Source of the DNA: Leptofilum sp041748655 | Lineage (GTDB): Bacteria; Chloroflexota; Anaerolineae; Promineifilales; Promineifilaceae | Length of the DNA stretch: 64,000 nt | Reading direction: 5' to 3' | NCBI GenBank assembly: GCA_041748655.1 | Contig: JBGTCV010000071.1 | Location: 79,707 to 143,706, forward strand | Part shown: positions 42,768-52,085 of the stretch, in pieces | Position numbering within the stretch: the first letter of the stretch is position 1 | Layout: each line of letters opens with the position of its first letter | Notes under the pieces: model-generated | Database searches by the model: none | The model's input: only the letters and a program-made list of their open reading frames with translations | Told to the model about the DNA's origin: nothing | Made by a program: the position numbers and the translations under genes

Positions 42768-45700
42768 TTAACTCGGGTTCGCCGGTTTAAATATGTTTGG
42801 TGGGCCAGAAGGCACAACGGCCGTTATTCCTGCCAGCGTTTGCGTCGTCGCCCATCTCTGCGCCGCCGCCACAACGTCCGCCTGTAATTCTGCATGCAGC
42901 TCATCCACCAATTTCTGATTGCTGCTTTTGATGTTGGCCCGTACTTCTGGCCGATCAGCTAAAAAGAGCGCCAGGCCAAACGCCGCATCGACCCGCCCCT
43001 GCTGTGCCCACGCCTGGGCTAGGTACGCCAGGCTGGCCAATGCGTCTGGAACATTTTCCGTTTTCCAGGCGATGTCCAGGCCTTCGTTGAGTACGTTAAC
43101 GGCCGTTTTTAAATCACCAATTTCAACGTAAGTATGCCCTAAACTGTTTAGAGTCGCTGCCAGCCAGCGCTGTTCGCCCAACTCTCGGGCCAGCGTAATG
43201 CCTTTTTTATGGTACGTCACCGAATCCTGGTAATTGCCCAGAATGCGCTGCACGCCGCCCAACGCATCGCTGGTGTGCATGATGCCTCGGCGGATGCCGC
43301 CTTGCTCCGCCACTGCCAGCGCCTCTCGGTAGAACTGCGCCGCTGGCTCATAATTCCCCTGGCGGAAGTGCGTAGTGCCCATATTATGCAGCAGCTGCTG
43401 GATGCCCGGCAAAAAGTCGGCCTGTCGGTGCAGCGCCAGCGACTGCTCGTAATAAGCCATGCCTGCATCGTAACGGCCGTCATCTACCTCCACGATTCCC
43501 AGCACCTTCAATGCGTCGGCATACTCGTACAGTTCATCCGTCTGCTCTAGAAGCGAAATGCTTTCTCGCGTTATTTCTTCAGCCAGCCTGCGTTCCCCGC
43601 GCAGCAAATGGCACTTACCTAAAACAGAGAGAGCCAGCGCCAGCTCATTTACGACCTGCGCGCGGCGCAGCCAGGCCAGAACTGGCGGCAGCAGCCGGTC
43701 CGCCGTCTCATAATCGCTGATGCCAAAGGAGAAAAAGGCAGCGCGCACCTGCATTCGGGCGAGCGCCAGCCCTTTGATCTGTGCCTTCTCATCGTCCGCG
43801 TCCGTCTCCCAGCCGGCCGCCTGCATCGTTTCCGCCGCTTCCAGAAAAAGATGTCGCGCGCTGTGCAGGGGACCTTCCAGGTAATAAAAATGCTTCAGCG
43901 TAGGGGCCATTTTTCCTAGCAAGTCGGCGGCAAAATCGGCGCGCGCCGGGTCATCGACGTTTGTCAGCAGCCATCGCCAGGCGGCGTTCACGTTGTTCAG
44001 CTCCACGGTCAATTCATCCACGACCGCTTGATAATCGCGCTGCTGGATCCGCCGGTACCGCTGCTGGACAAAGTTGGCAAAATAAGCGGCGTGGGCGTCG
44101 GCAACGGCCGTTCCCTCAGCCACAGAGAGTCGTTCGGCGGCGTATTGACGCGCGAGCTCGTGGAGTTCGTATCGCGCCGCACCGCCGCTTTGGCTTTCGG
44201 GCGTGGCACGCACCTGCACCAGCCCGCGATCCACCAGCCCGGCCAGCAAAAACGACGACACCTGAGACACCTTTTTTGCCGCTTCGACCATAAACCCACC
44301 CCGAAAGATAGACAGCCCCTGAAACGCCGCCTGCTCGGGGGCGCTGAGCAGCTCCCAGGTGTGGTCAAAAACAGCCCGCATACTGCGCTGACGCGCTGGC
44401 ACATCTCGCATATTGGTGGCCAAAATATCCAGGCTTTGCTCGATTTCGGTGGCGATTTGGGTCAACGGGATGGCCCGCAGCCAGGTGGCGGCCAGCTTTA
44501 GCGCCAGCGGCGTGCCTGCCGTAAGCTGGCAAATGCGGCGCACCTGGGGAGCGAGGTCCGGTGTCAGAACGAAATCTGGCTGCACCTGAACGGCCGTTTG
44601 CACAAATAACTGTGTCGCCTCAAAGCTGTCTATCTTGCTTACCTGGTCACGGGCATAGGCCAGACCTTCCAGCGGCAGCTGCCATTCCGCCGCCAGCTGA
44701 AGCGCTTCGCGGCTGGTAAGCAGCAGCTTCACGCCTGGGCAGCCGTCCAAAACGGCCGTTACCAAACCCACAGCCGCATCCGACTGCATCGAGTCTTCCA
44801 ATAGCTGTTCAAAATTGTCTAGCAGCAGCAGCAACTCCTTTTGCGCCAATAAATGAACGATTTGTCGCTGCGGGCTGCTGCTGCCGATCAGCGATAAATT
44901 CAGCACATCGGCAATAGCCGTGGGAACGGCGTCGGCCGTGGAAACCCCCACCAACGAAACAAAAAATACCCCGTGTCGGAACGGCCGTTCTGCCACCCCA
45001 CTCACCTGCCGGGCTGCCTCCAGTGCCAGACGCGACTTCCCCATGCCGCCCAACCCCACGACCGTCACCAGTCGGCAGTCGGGAGTTGTCAGCATCTTCT
45101 GCAGCTGCGCCAGCTCCGTTTCCCGACCAAAAAATGGGGTCTGTTCTGCGGGCAAATTAGACGGAATCAGCGACTCGATGCTGGCATGCAGCCCTGCCAG
45201 CTTTTCCAGCACCAGCGCAGCGGCGTCTTGCCAATCTGGTCGTTGGGCCACAGCCGCCTGCACCGCTGCCGGGGAAAGATGGGCGGTTGTTTTTGCCAGC
45301 AGTTCAGCCGCCTGTTGTCGCGTCGCAGCTGTCGCTGCCGTGTGGGTTTGGGCCAGCGATAACAGCGTGACGGCCGTTTCCATATCACCCTCTGGCAGCA
45401 GCATCTCAGCCAGGCCCACGAACAGATCCAGCGCCAGCGGCGCCAGCCCATACTGCCGCGCCCATTCCAGTGCCTGTTGGTAATATCGCTGTGCCTCAAT
45501 CCGACGCGCCGAATCGCCCGTCAGGATAATATGACCTAGGTAACGGTAAGTCAGGGCCATTTCTGGCTCATTGCCAATATCTTGCCAGATGGCCAGCGCT
45601 TCCAACTGAGCCTGTTCTGCCTGCACATACTGCCCCTGATCAAATGCCAGATGGCCTAACCCGCTAAGGCAGTGAGCCACATTGGGCAATATGCCCAGCG

Positions 45701-48700
45701 CTTTGGACATTGCCAGGCTGTCTCGATAGGCACGTTCGGCTGCTGACCTGTTGTGCTGAAGGCGGTAGGCGGTTCCCAAAGCGGACAACGCCGTCCCTTC
45801 ATGGCTGCGGCTTCTATTTTGCTGGATCGACAGGCTTTCCTGCAGCGTTTGAACGGCCTGATCGTAGTCGCCCTGCACGGTAGCCAAACGCCCCAACTCT
45901 ATCAAGATAGCGGCCTGGCTTAGTTTGTCAGCCATTTCCTGGCTTATTTGCAAGGCTTCATCCAGCAGCTGGCCCGCCTGCACCGTTTCGCCGCGCATTG
46001 TGGCAATAATGCCCAGGTTCAGGATGGCGTAGGTGCGAATACGACGCTCGCCGATTTCCTGGCAGGTGGCCAGGCACGCTTGCAGGTGATGCTCTGCTTC
46101 TGGTATCTGCCCCAGATGCAGGGCGGCTGCACCCAACAAACGCAGGCAGCCTGCTTGCGTCCATTTGTCTTGTGTGTGTGGGTAGAGCGCCAGGCTTTCC
46201 TGGGCAGCCTGTTGGGCATCCTCATAACGGCCGTGTGTCACGTAAGAAAATGCCAGCCAGGCCAGGGCAAACGCCTCTTTCGTTTTGTCGGTTACGGAGG
46301 CCTGCCGCAGCAGGGCAAGACCGCGCTGCATCAGGCCTTGCCCTGGCTCGAACCAGCCGCGCCGCGCCAGCAGGCTGCCTTGCCCGGCCAGCAGGAAACC
46401 AACCAATGTTTCGCTGCCAGAGGGAACGGCCGTTTCTCCATTTTGATCATTTGTCCACGCCGTCACCGCCTCGCCAAAGGCCGTTTCCCCTTCGTGCAGC
46501 ACACCGCGAAACTCACTAAACAGCCAGAAGGCGGTGATGGCTGGCTCCAGGTCGGCTTCGTTTTGATCGGTCAGCGCCTGACGCCAGGCCAGGCGTATGT
46601 TATCAATTTCGGCGGCAATTTCGGCCAGAACGGCCGTTTGTCCGTCACCCTTAATCGCCTCTGTCCGGTCCGTCAGAAAGTGAAGGTAGTAGGCGCTGTG
46701 GCGCTGCTGCACGGCCTGGAACGTCTCGGGGTTTGCTTGCAGCTCGGTGAGGGCAAATTGTCGGATGAGCTCGTGCATTTCGTAACGGCCGCGGCGGTCT
46801 CGCCGCAGCAAAGAGCGCTCTACCAGCAGTGAAAGCTGGGGAAGCGCCGCCCCCGCAACCTGCTCCGCTGCCTCACGCAGGCAGCCGCCGCGAAAAATGG
46901 CCAGCTTGCTACAAATTGCTCGCTCAGCTGCGGCTAGTTTTTGCCAGCTTTGTTCAAAAATGACGCGCAAGCTGCGGTGGCGGTCTGGCACACTGCCAGA
47001 TGTTGTCGTCAGAAAATCAAGATTGCGGGCAATCTCTTCAGCAATTTCCGGGCAGGTCATCGTGCGTATCCACGGCGCTGCCAGCTCCAAACCGAGCGGC
47101 ATTCCGTCTACCAGCTTGCAGATGCGCAAAATGGCGGGCGCGTCAGCGGGGGTAAGGCTAAAGGCAGCATCGGCACGCTGCGCCCGCTGGACAAAAAGCT
47201 GTACGGCGGCATACGCTTCAACTTTTTCTGGCTTAGGTTCTTCCTGCTGGCGAGGATAGGGCAGGCCAGCCATTTCGTAGTTCCACTCTTCCGGCAGGTT
47301 GAGCCGCTCGCGGGAGGTGACCAGCAGCTTAACCTCCTCGGTCAGCGCCAAAATTTCAGACAGCAGGTCGGCACCTGCATACAGGTGTTCAAAATTATCC
47401 AGCAGCAGCAGTATTTTTCTTTGCCGCAGATAGTGCAGCAGCTGCATTTTGGGCTTGGCAGCGCCAGAGAATTGCAGCCCGATGGTGGCCGCAATGGTTG
47501 AGATGAGATGGGCCGGTTCGCTGACGGGAGCCAGCGAGATGAAAAAGGCGCCGTTGGGGAAGTTGGGCAGGAGCTGCTGGGCCGCTTCTGCTGCCAGACG
47601 TGTCTTGCCGATGCCGCCGGTGCCAACCAGGGTAAGCAGGCGGCAGGTGGGGTCCTTGGCCAGGAGCTGGCGAATACGGGCCAGCTCTTCTTCGCGGCCA
47701 ATGAATGGGGTTGGTGGCAGGGTGAGGTTGTGGGGCGCTGCTGGCACGGCGGCGGGTGAGGTTAGCTCATCGACGGGCAATGGCGATGGCAGCGGACTGA
47801 TCTGCTTGCCACTGCGAATCGCTTCCAGTGTGGCGGCAACCTGTCTCATGCTGGGAATACGCTGGGCGGGATTTTTGGCCATCATTTGCTGCAGCAAGTT
47901 TATCAATGCCAGTGGCAGATCAGGGCGCAGCTTGTGCAGGTCTGGCAGCGGATCGTTGAGGATGCTAACTAGAATGGCGGCTATCTGCTCACCGAAAAAC
48001 GGCCGTTGCCCCGTAATCATCTCAAACAGCATCACCCCCAGCGACCAGATATCGCTGCGAGCGTCTGGCTCGATACCCTGCAGCGCTTCCGGGCTCATGT
48101 ATGCTGGACTGCCCAGGAAGGCACCGCCCGGTGTCAGGCGAAACTCTTCGCGCAGCAGCCGTGCCGTGCCAAAGTCGGTCAGACGGGGCGTGCCATCGGT
48201 GGCCAGCAGTACGTTGTCTGGCTTGATGTCACGGTGGATGATGCCCAGGTGGTGGGCGCGGCTGAGGGCGTCGGCCAGTTCCAGGCCAGTGGTCAATACC
48301 TCATCAAGCGGCAGGTGGCCCTGCTGTTCCAGCCGCTGGCGCAGGCTGCCACCGCGCACATATTCCATGACGATGCTGCGTTTGCCCTCTTTTTCAAAGG
48401 TGGTGAGCATTCGGACGATATTTGGGTGCTTGAGCTGGCGCAGCATTTCGCTCTCTTGCGTAAAACGGTTCACAAACATCGGGTCCTGAGCAACGATCTC
48501 TTGTTTAAGCTGCTTGATAACCACGGGTTTGTTTGTCAGCTTATCACGCCCGAGAAAAAGCTGACCATGACCCCCGCTGGTTAACGGCCGTTTCTGAACA
48601 TAGCGGCTGGCGGGGGTGAGGACAGCGCCAGGGGGTGGCACGACTCTGGGTTGCCTGCTGATTGTTTGTGGATTTTTGGCCTGGGGGGCATGCTGTCTGG

Positions 48701-49451
48701 ATTTGATGGCTTCATAAAGGGCTGTGGTTTCTTCTTCCGGTTCGACGCCCAGCTCTTCCTCTAAGAGGCGGACGCATTCCTGGTATTGGCGCAGTGCAGC
48801 TGCCTGTTGGCCATGCCAGGCGTAGAGCTGCATCAGTTCCCGGTGCGCGGGTTCGTGGAGTGAATCTAGTGATAACCAACCACGGGCATACTCAATGCTT
48901 TGCGTGAATTCCTTTTGGGACGTGTGCCACTGCATCAAAATTTGCAGCATTTCAGACAGCGCCTGGCGCAGCCCTTCGGCCTCAAAGAAAAGCCATTCAT
49001 CAAATTCCTGGCACTCTGGCAGGCTGAAACCTGCCAGGAAGTCAGCGGTATATAACGCTGAAGCAGCCGTTAGCTGCGTCAGGCAGTGGGGGCAAAGTTC
49101 GGGAGGGGAGTGATCATGGGTACGGACTGCCGCCAGAGCAGCGCGGAATTCTGCCACATCCAGCCAGCAGTTGAAATCTGCAGCGAGGGCGATCTGGCTG
49201 CGGTCTACAGTGAGGGCGTCGTCTCCCAGGATGCGGCGCAGGCGAGACAGATCGCGGCGGAGGTTAGCCCGTGCGCCAGACTGATCGTGATCAGGCCAAA
49301 GTAGGGCAGCCAGCGTGTCCCGGCTTTGTGGCTGGTCTGTTACGGCCAAGTAAGCAAGCAAGGCAACAACTTTGCGACGAGGAATGGCGATGATTTTGTC
49401 GTTTTGCTCGATACGAGGCGCACCAAAGAGGAAAATGCGCAAGGGGTGCAT
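42768..49451 (-). CDS. Giant SARP-type regulator with Ser/Thr kinase, two NB-ARC ATPases and TPR arrays
   Basis: This protein has 2227 residues. An OmpR-like winged helix (about 1-95) and a BTAD domain (about 100-250) form a SARP-like DNA-binding head. A Hanks-type kinase (about 284-548) has Lys313, HRD 406-408 and DFG 426-428, all intact. An NB-ARC/AAA domain with P-loop GTGGIGKT (610-617) leads to a TPR array. A second NB-ARC with GLGGMGKS (about 1465-1472) leads to a second TPR array reaching the C-terminus. The two ATPase-TPR halves are related and look duplicated. Such STAND regulators bind a signal on the TPRs and oligomerise with ATP. The three four-box promoters around it are its likely targets. 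Its own upstream region has a palindrome but no boxes. Confidence 0.9.
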   Translation of the reverse strand: MHPLRIFLFGAPRIEQNDKIIAIPRRKVVALLAYLAVTDQPQSRDTLAALLWPDHDQSGARANLRRDLSRLRRILGDDALTVDRSQIALAADFNCWLDVAEFRAALAAVRTHDHSPPELCPHCLTQLTAASALYTADFLAGFSLPECQEFDEWLFFEAEGLRQALSEMLQILMQWHTSQKEFTQSIEYARGWLSLDSLHEPAHRELMQLYAWHGQQAAALRQYQECVRLLEEELGVEPEEETTALYEAIKSRQHAPQAKNPQTISRQPRVVPPPGAVLTPASRYVQKRPLTSGGHGQLFLGRDKLTNKPVVIKQLKQEIVAQDPMFVNRFTQESEMLRQLKHPNIVRMLTTFEKEGKRSIVMEYVRGGSLRQRLEQQGHLPLDEVLTTGLELADALSRAHHLGIIHRDIKPDNVLLATDGTPRLTDFGTARLLREEFRLTPGGAFLGSPAYMSPEALQGIEPDARSDIWSLGVMLFEMITGQRPFFGEQIAAILVSILNDPLPDLHKLRPDLPLALINLLQQMMAKNPAQRIPSMRQVAATLEAIRSGKQISPLPSPLPVDELTSPAAVPAAPHNLTLPPTPFIGREEELARIRQLLAKDPTCRLLTLVGTGGIGKTRLAAEAAQQLLPNFPNGAFFISLAPVSEPAHLISTIAATIGLQFSGAAKPKMQLLHYLRQRKILLLLDNFEHLYAGADLLSEILALTEEVKLLVTSRERLNLPEEWNYEMAGLPYPRQQEEPKPEKVEAYAAVQLFVQRAQRADAAFSLTPADAPAILRICKLVDGMPLGLELAAPWIRTMTCPEIAEEIARNLDFLTTTSGSVPDRHRSLRVIFEQSWQKLAAAERAICSKLAIFRGGCLREAAEQVAGAALPQLSLLVERSLLRRDRRGRYEMHELIRQFALTELQANPETFQAVQQRHSAYYLHFLTDRTEAIKGDGQTAVLAEIAAEIDNIRLAWRQALTDQNEADLEPAITAFWLFSEFRGVLHEGETAFGEAVTAWTNDQNGETAVPSGSETLVGFLLAGQGSLLARRGWFEPGQGLMQRGLALLRQASVTDKTKEAFALAWLAFSYVTHGRYEDAQQAAQESLALYPHTQDKWTQAGCLRLLGAAALHLGQIPEAEHHLQACLATCQEIGERRIRTYAILNLGIIATMRGETVQAGQLLDEALQISQEMADKLSQAAILIELGRLATVQGDYDQAVQTLQESLSIQQNRSRSHEGTALSALGTAYRLQHNRSAAERAYRDSLAMSKALGILPNVAHCLSGLGHLAFDQGQYVQAEQAQLEALAIWQDIGNEPEMALTYRYLGHIILTGDSARRIEAQRYYQQALEWARQYGLAPLALDLFVGLAEMLLPEGDMETAVTLLSLAQTHTAATAATRQQAAELLAKTTAHLSPAAVQAAVAQRPDWQDAAALVLEKLAGLHASIESLIPSNLPAEQTPFFGRETELAQLQKMLTTPDCRLVTVVGLGGMGKSRLALEAARQVSGVAERPFRHGVFFVSLVGVSTADAVPTAIADVLNLSLIGSSSPQRQIVHLLAQKELLLLLDNFEQLLEDSMQSDAAVGLVTAVLDGCPGVKLLLTSREALQLAAEWQLPLEGLAYARDQVSKIDSFEATQLFVQTAVQVQPDFVLTPDLAPQVRRICQLTAGTPLALKLAATWLRAIPLTQIATEIEQSLDILATNMRDVPARQRSMRAVFDHTWELLSAPEQAAFQGLSIFRGGFMVEAAKKVSQVSSFLLAGLVDRGLVQVRATPESQSGGAARYELHELARQYAAERLSVAEGTAVADAHAAYFANFVQQRYRRIQQRDYQAVVDELTVELNNVNAAWRWLLTNVDDPARADFAADLLGKMAPTLKHFYYLEGPLHSARHLFLEAAETMQAAGWETDADDEKAQIKGLALARMQVRAAFFSFGISDYETADRLLPPVLAWLRRAQVVNELALALSVLGKCHLLRGERRLAEEITRESISLLEQTDELYEYADALKVLGIVEVDDGRYDAGMAYYEQSLALHRQADFLPGIQQLLHNMGTTHFRQGNYEPAAQFYREALAVAEQGGIRRGIMHTSDALGGVQRILGNYQDSVTYHKKGITLARELGEQRWLAATLNSLGHTYVEIGDLKTAVNVLNEGLDIAWKTENVPDALASLAYLAQAWAQQGRVDAAFGLALFLADRPEVRANIKSSNQKLVDELHAELQADVVAAAQRWATTQTLAGITAVVPSGPPNIFKPANPS

Positions 49452-49726
49452 AACAAATTTTACCTCTTACCAGAAAAAAGAGACAAATTTTAACTTTTCG
49501 GTAGCTACTCAGCCAGATTGGGCCAATTTCCTCTGGTAATGGGGGCAGTGGCGGCCACAAATTGGCCCAATCTCCAGAGAGGCTTAGTAATTACACTTTT
49601 CGCGGGATTGTCCTCAACCCACCCTAACTTTTGGCAGTTAAGGAAAAGGCAAAAGGGGGTGGCTTCTGCCTACCCGTGGCAGATGTGACCCCCTGTTATT
49701 TCTTTAAAATGAACCATATCTGTTTA
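49452..49726. other. Upstream region of the giant regulator, with a long inverted repeat
   Basis: AGATTGGGCCAATTT (49515-49529) pairs with AAATTGGCCCAATCT (49559-49573) across a 29-nt loop; it is the same word family as the 20870 and 26654 palindromes. The remainder shows no gene, though AT-rich stretches near 49470-49500 could hold the minus-strand promoter. Confidence 0.55.
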
Positions 49727-49782
49727 GGGACGGTTTGAGGGACGGGGAAGGGGGCGGTACTGGAACGGCCGTTTTATATCAT
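49727..49782 (+). promoter_or_regulatory. Four-box promoter of the 67-residue orphan gene
   Basis: GGGACG (49727), GGGACG (49739), GGGGCG (49751), GGAACG (49762-49767), 9 bp, then TATCAT (49777-49782). Spacing is 12, 12, 11 as in the two promoters near 40 kb. The last box again merges with ACGGCCGT. Confidence 0.78.
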
Positions 49783-49852
49783 GCCCACCATTCAGATAAA
49801 AACCGGCAGCGTAAATGAATGACGGTGCCCTGACACAAAAAGGAATACGAAC

Positions 49853-50056
49853 ATGGTGAAATTCTACGAAATGGAAACTTATGTACAGGATTATTCAAAA
49901 ATGAGATTGCAGGAAGCAGAAACGCAGCGGATGTTGCAGCAGGCAGATTGCCAGAAGGTCCGTCGAACAAAATTCAATCTGGTTGAAATGGCCAGAAAGC
50001 TGATCGGCTCCAAAAACCAACGGCCAGTCTGGCATGAATGTGCTGGGGCAGCATGA
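49853..50056 (+). CDS. Small orphan protein expressed from the box promoter
   Basis: This protein has 67 residues. It starts MVKFYEMETYVQDYSKM, has a predicted amphipathic helical middle (LQEAETQRMLQQADCQKVRR), and ends RPVWHECAGAA with two cysteines overall. I do not recognise it. There is no signal peptide or double-glycine leader, and no RiPP enzyme nearby, so a peptide-product role is unproven. AAGGAA precedes the ATG. The four-box promoter about 70 bp upstream and good codon pattern argue it is real. An insertion element starts 32 bp after its stop. Confidence 0.6.
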   Translation: MVKFYEMETYVQDYSKMRLQEAETQRMLQQADCQKVRRTKFNLVEMARKLIGSKNQRPVWHECAGAA

Positions 50057-50088
50057 AGCAATTTCAGGCTTTTTTGAAATTTAGCAGT

Positions 50089-52021
50089 TTAACGTAAGTT
50101 TTGTGCAATTGGCGGCGAAATCGCAAAAAATCGCCAAAAATAAAAGTCGAACTTTAACAATCTGCTCAAATGTGACAGTCTCATAGCGATTCTTAACAAC
50201 GAGGTCGCCATGAGAAATACACAAACATCACCTGATTCATCTGAAAAGCTGACGCAACATGCCATGTTAATTGTTTGGGGTTTGTACGCCCAACAAATTG
50301 GATTGGTAAAAGCCATCGAACAAGTCCAACTGCGCCAAAAGACACGCACGCACCAACCCCAAACAAAAGTGCTGGAATTCTTGGTCGCCATCTTAGCCGG
50401 GTTGCCCCATTTGAAAGACATCAGCCGGTCAGCGCATCCATTAGACCAAGACCCCATAACGGCTGAAGCGTGGGGACAACCTGCCTGGGCCGACTACAGC
50501 GGGGTGAGCCGCACGCTGAAACATCTCAATGATGAGGAAGTCGCCGCACTCATCACCGTCTTGAACGATGTTGGCCAGCCATTTATTGACCAGGAAGTTG
50601 AGCGTGCCCTGGAGAGAAACGGCGAGTTGGTCTACGATGCCGACCTCACTGGCCGACCGGTATCCAGTACCAGTAGGAGTTATCCCGATGCCGCCTTTGG
50701 CCACATGGGGGACACGATTAGTCTGGGGTATCAGGCAGCGTTGGTTAGTCTACACAGCCCCACCTTTGGTCGCCTCTGGCTAGCCAATCAACTCCATCCG
50801 GGCGATACGGTTAGCATGACCGAGGCGCAAGCACTGGTCATCGCTGCTGAAAATAGAACGGGACGACGGCCAAGACGACGAACCGAGTTGCTGGCTTCCC
50901 GTTTGGCGCAAGCCAAAGCAGCGGGGGAAGCGGTTCATCTGAAATTTGACCGCAGTTTCGATAAACATCGGGACGCTGAAGCGACTGTCAGAGATACAGC
51001 CAGACTGTTACGTGAATGGGAACATATGGTCAGAATCTTGACGGCCGATTACGAGCGGCAAAATCGCCAGCCGACATCTCATTGCCAGCTTACACGAGCC
51101 AAACGGAAGGCAGCCACCTACAGCAAGCGTTTGCCGCGTTGCCAAGAAACATTGAGTGTAGCTGAAAGACGTTTAGCTCGATATGAAGCGCAATATGATG
51201 AAGCCAAGGCATTGGTTGACCGTTTAGAGACACATTACCAGCAACTTGTGGCTGACAATGCCGCGAATCCCAACCCGATTCGGGCTACTTTTCGGCTTGA
51301 TGGCGGCTTCGCCAGTCGAGAAAACATCTACTGGTTGATTGAGATGGGCTATGACATCTACACACGCGGTCGCAGCACAACCGTGCGTGACGCTTTGAGC
51401 GACGCGGTGACGCTAGAGACAAACTGGGTACGAGTCGGCGGTAATGCTGCTTTGACAGCTTGGGCAAACACAACGGTCGATGATTATTTTACTTACCCAC
51501 TGGATGTCGCTTTGGCAAACTACCAGACTGGTAACTCGATTCGTCGGGCCGTCTTGCTACATTATGGTCAGACAGATGTCACCACGGATTTGGATGGTTG
51601 GTTTCATATGTATAACGGCCGTCAAATCATCGAAGCGGGCATCAAAGAGGGCAAAAATGTCTTTCAGATGCATCATCTCAAAGTGCGTTCGCTACAAGTA
51701 TTGCTTTTACAAGAACATATGGCTTGTTTTGCGGCCAACTTTGTCCGCTTTGCCGCACAGTGGTTGGTGGCGGAGTCGCAACCAGCCATGATGCCAACTA
51801 AATCCGTCAAACAGATGGTTCAAGTTGGCGCTCATACCTCGGCTTGGGTATGCCGCCAGGGTGATGTTTGGTTGTTAAGGTTCACTGAGCAGAGTTGTTA
51901 TGCAGGGCAGTCCCTGCGAATTGGCCGAGGTGTTATTCAATTACCTCTGCCGCTTTTTAAAGACGTTCATTTTTCGCATTTTTGAGCCATTTTGGCTCTG
52001 GTTGCACAAAACTTACGTTAA
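50089..52021 (+). mobile_element. IS1380/IS4-like insertion sequence
   Basis: The 20-bp terminal inverted repeats are exact: TTAACGTAAGTTTTGTGCAA at 50089-50108 and its complement at 52002-52021. The outermost TTAA on each side may be the duplicated target rather than the element. One transposase gene fills the interior. The element separates the 67-residue gene from the MFS gene. Confidence 0.9.
50210..51985 (+). CDS. DDE transposase, IS1380/IS4-like
   Basis: This 591-residue transposase appears complete. The DDE residues are plausible at DADLTGRPVS, FRLDGGFASRENIYW and YNGRQIIEAGIKEGKN. The last is an exact Y-(2)-R-(3)-E-(6)-K signature as in the IS4 superfamily. A coiled region (about 255-345) interrupts between the first two Asp motifs. 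No frameshift is present, so the element may still move. Confidence 0.9.
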   Translation: MRNTQTSPDSSEKLTQHAMLIVWGLYAQQIGLVKAIEQVQLRQKTRTHQPQTKVLEFLVAILAGLPHLKDISRSAHPLDQDPITAEAWGQPAWADYSGVSRTLKHLNDEEVAALITVLNDVGQPFIDQEVERALERNGELVYDADLTGRPVSSTSRSYPDAAFGHMGDTISLGYQAALVSLHSPTFGRLWLANQLHPGDTVSMTEAQALVIAAENRTGRRPRRRTELLASRLAQAKAAGEAVHLKFDRSFDKHRDAEATVRDTARLLREWEHMVRILTADYERQNRQPTSHCQLTRAKRKAATYSKRLPRCQETLSVAERRLARYEAQYDEAKALVDRLETHYQQLVADNAANPNPIRATFRLDGGFASRENIYWLIEMGYDIYTRGRSTTVRDALSDAVTLETNWVRVGGNAALTAWANTTVDDYFTYPLDVALANYQTGNSIRRAVLLHYGQTDVTTDLDGWFHMYNGRQIIEAGIKEGKNVFQMHHLKVRSLQVLLLQEHMACFAANFVRFAAQWLVAESQPAMMPTKSVKQMVQVGAHTSAWVCRQGDVWLLRFTEQSCYAGQSLRIGRGVIQLPLPLFKDVHFSHF

Positions 52022-52024
52022 CGA

Positions 52025-52061
52025 ACCGTGAAACGTGGTGCCTTTGATTACGTTTCACGGT
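52025..52061. repeat. Hairpin between the insertion sequence and the MFS gene
   Basis: ACCGTGAAACGT pairs exactly with ACGTTTCACGGT across a 13-nt loop. It lies outside the IS end and so predates or flanks the insertion. Confidence 0.6.
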
Positions 52062-52085
52062 CTACCCAATTTTTAGAGGGTTGCG

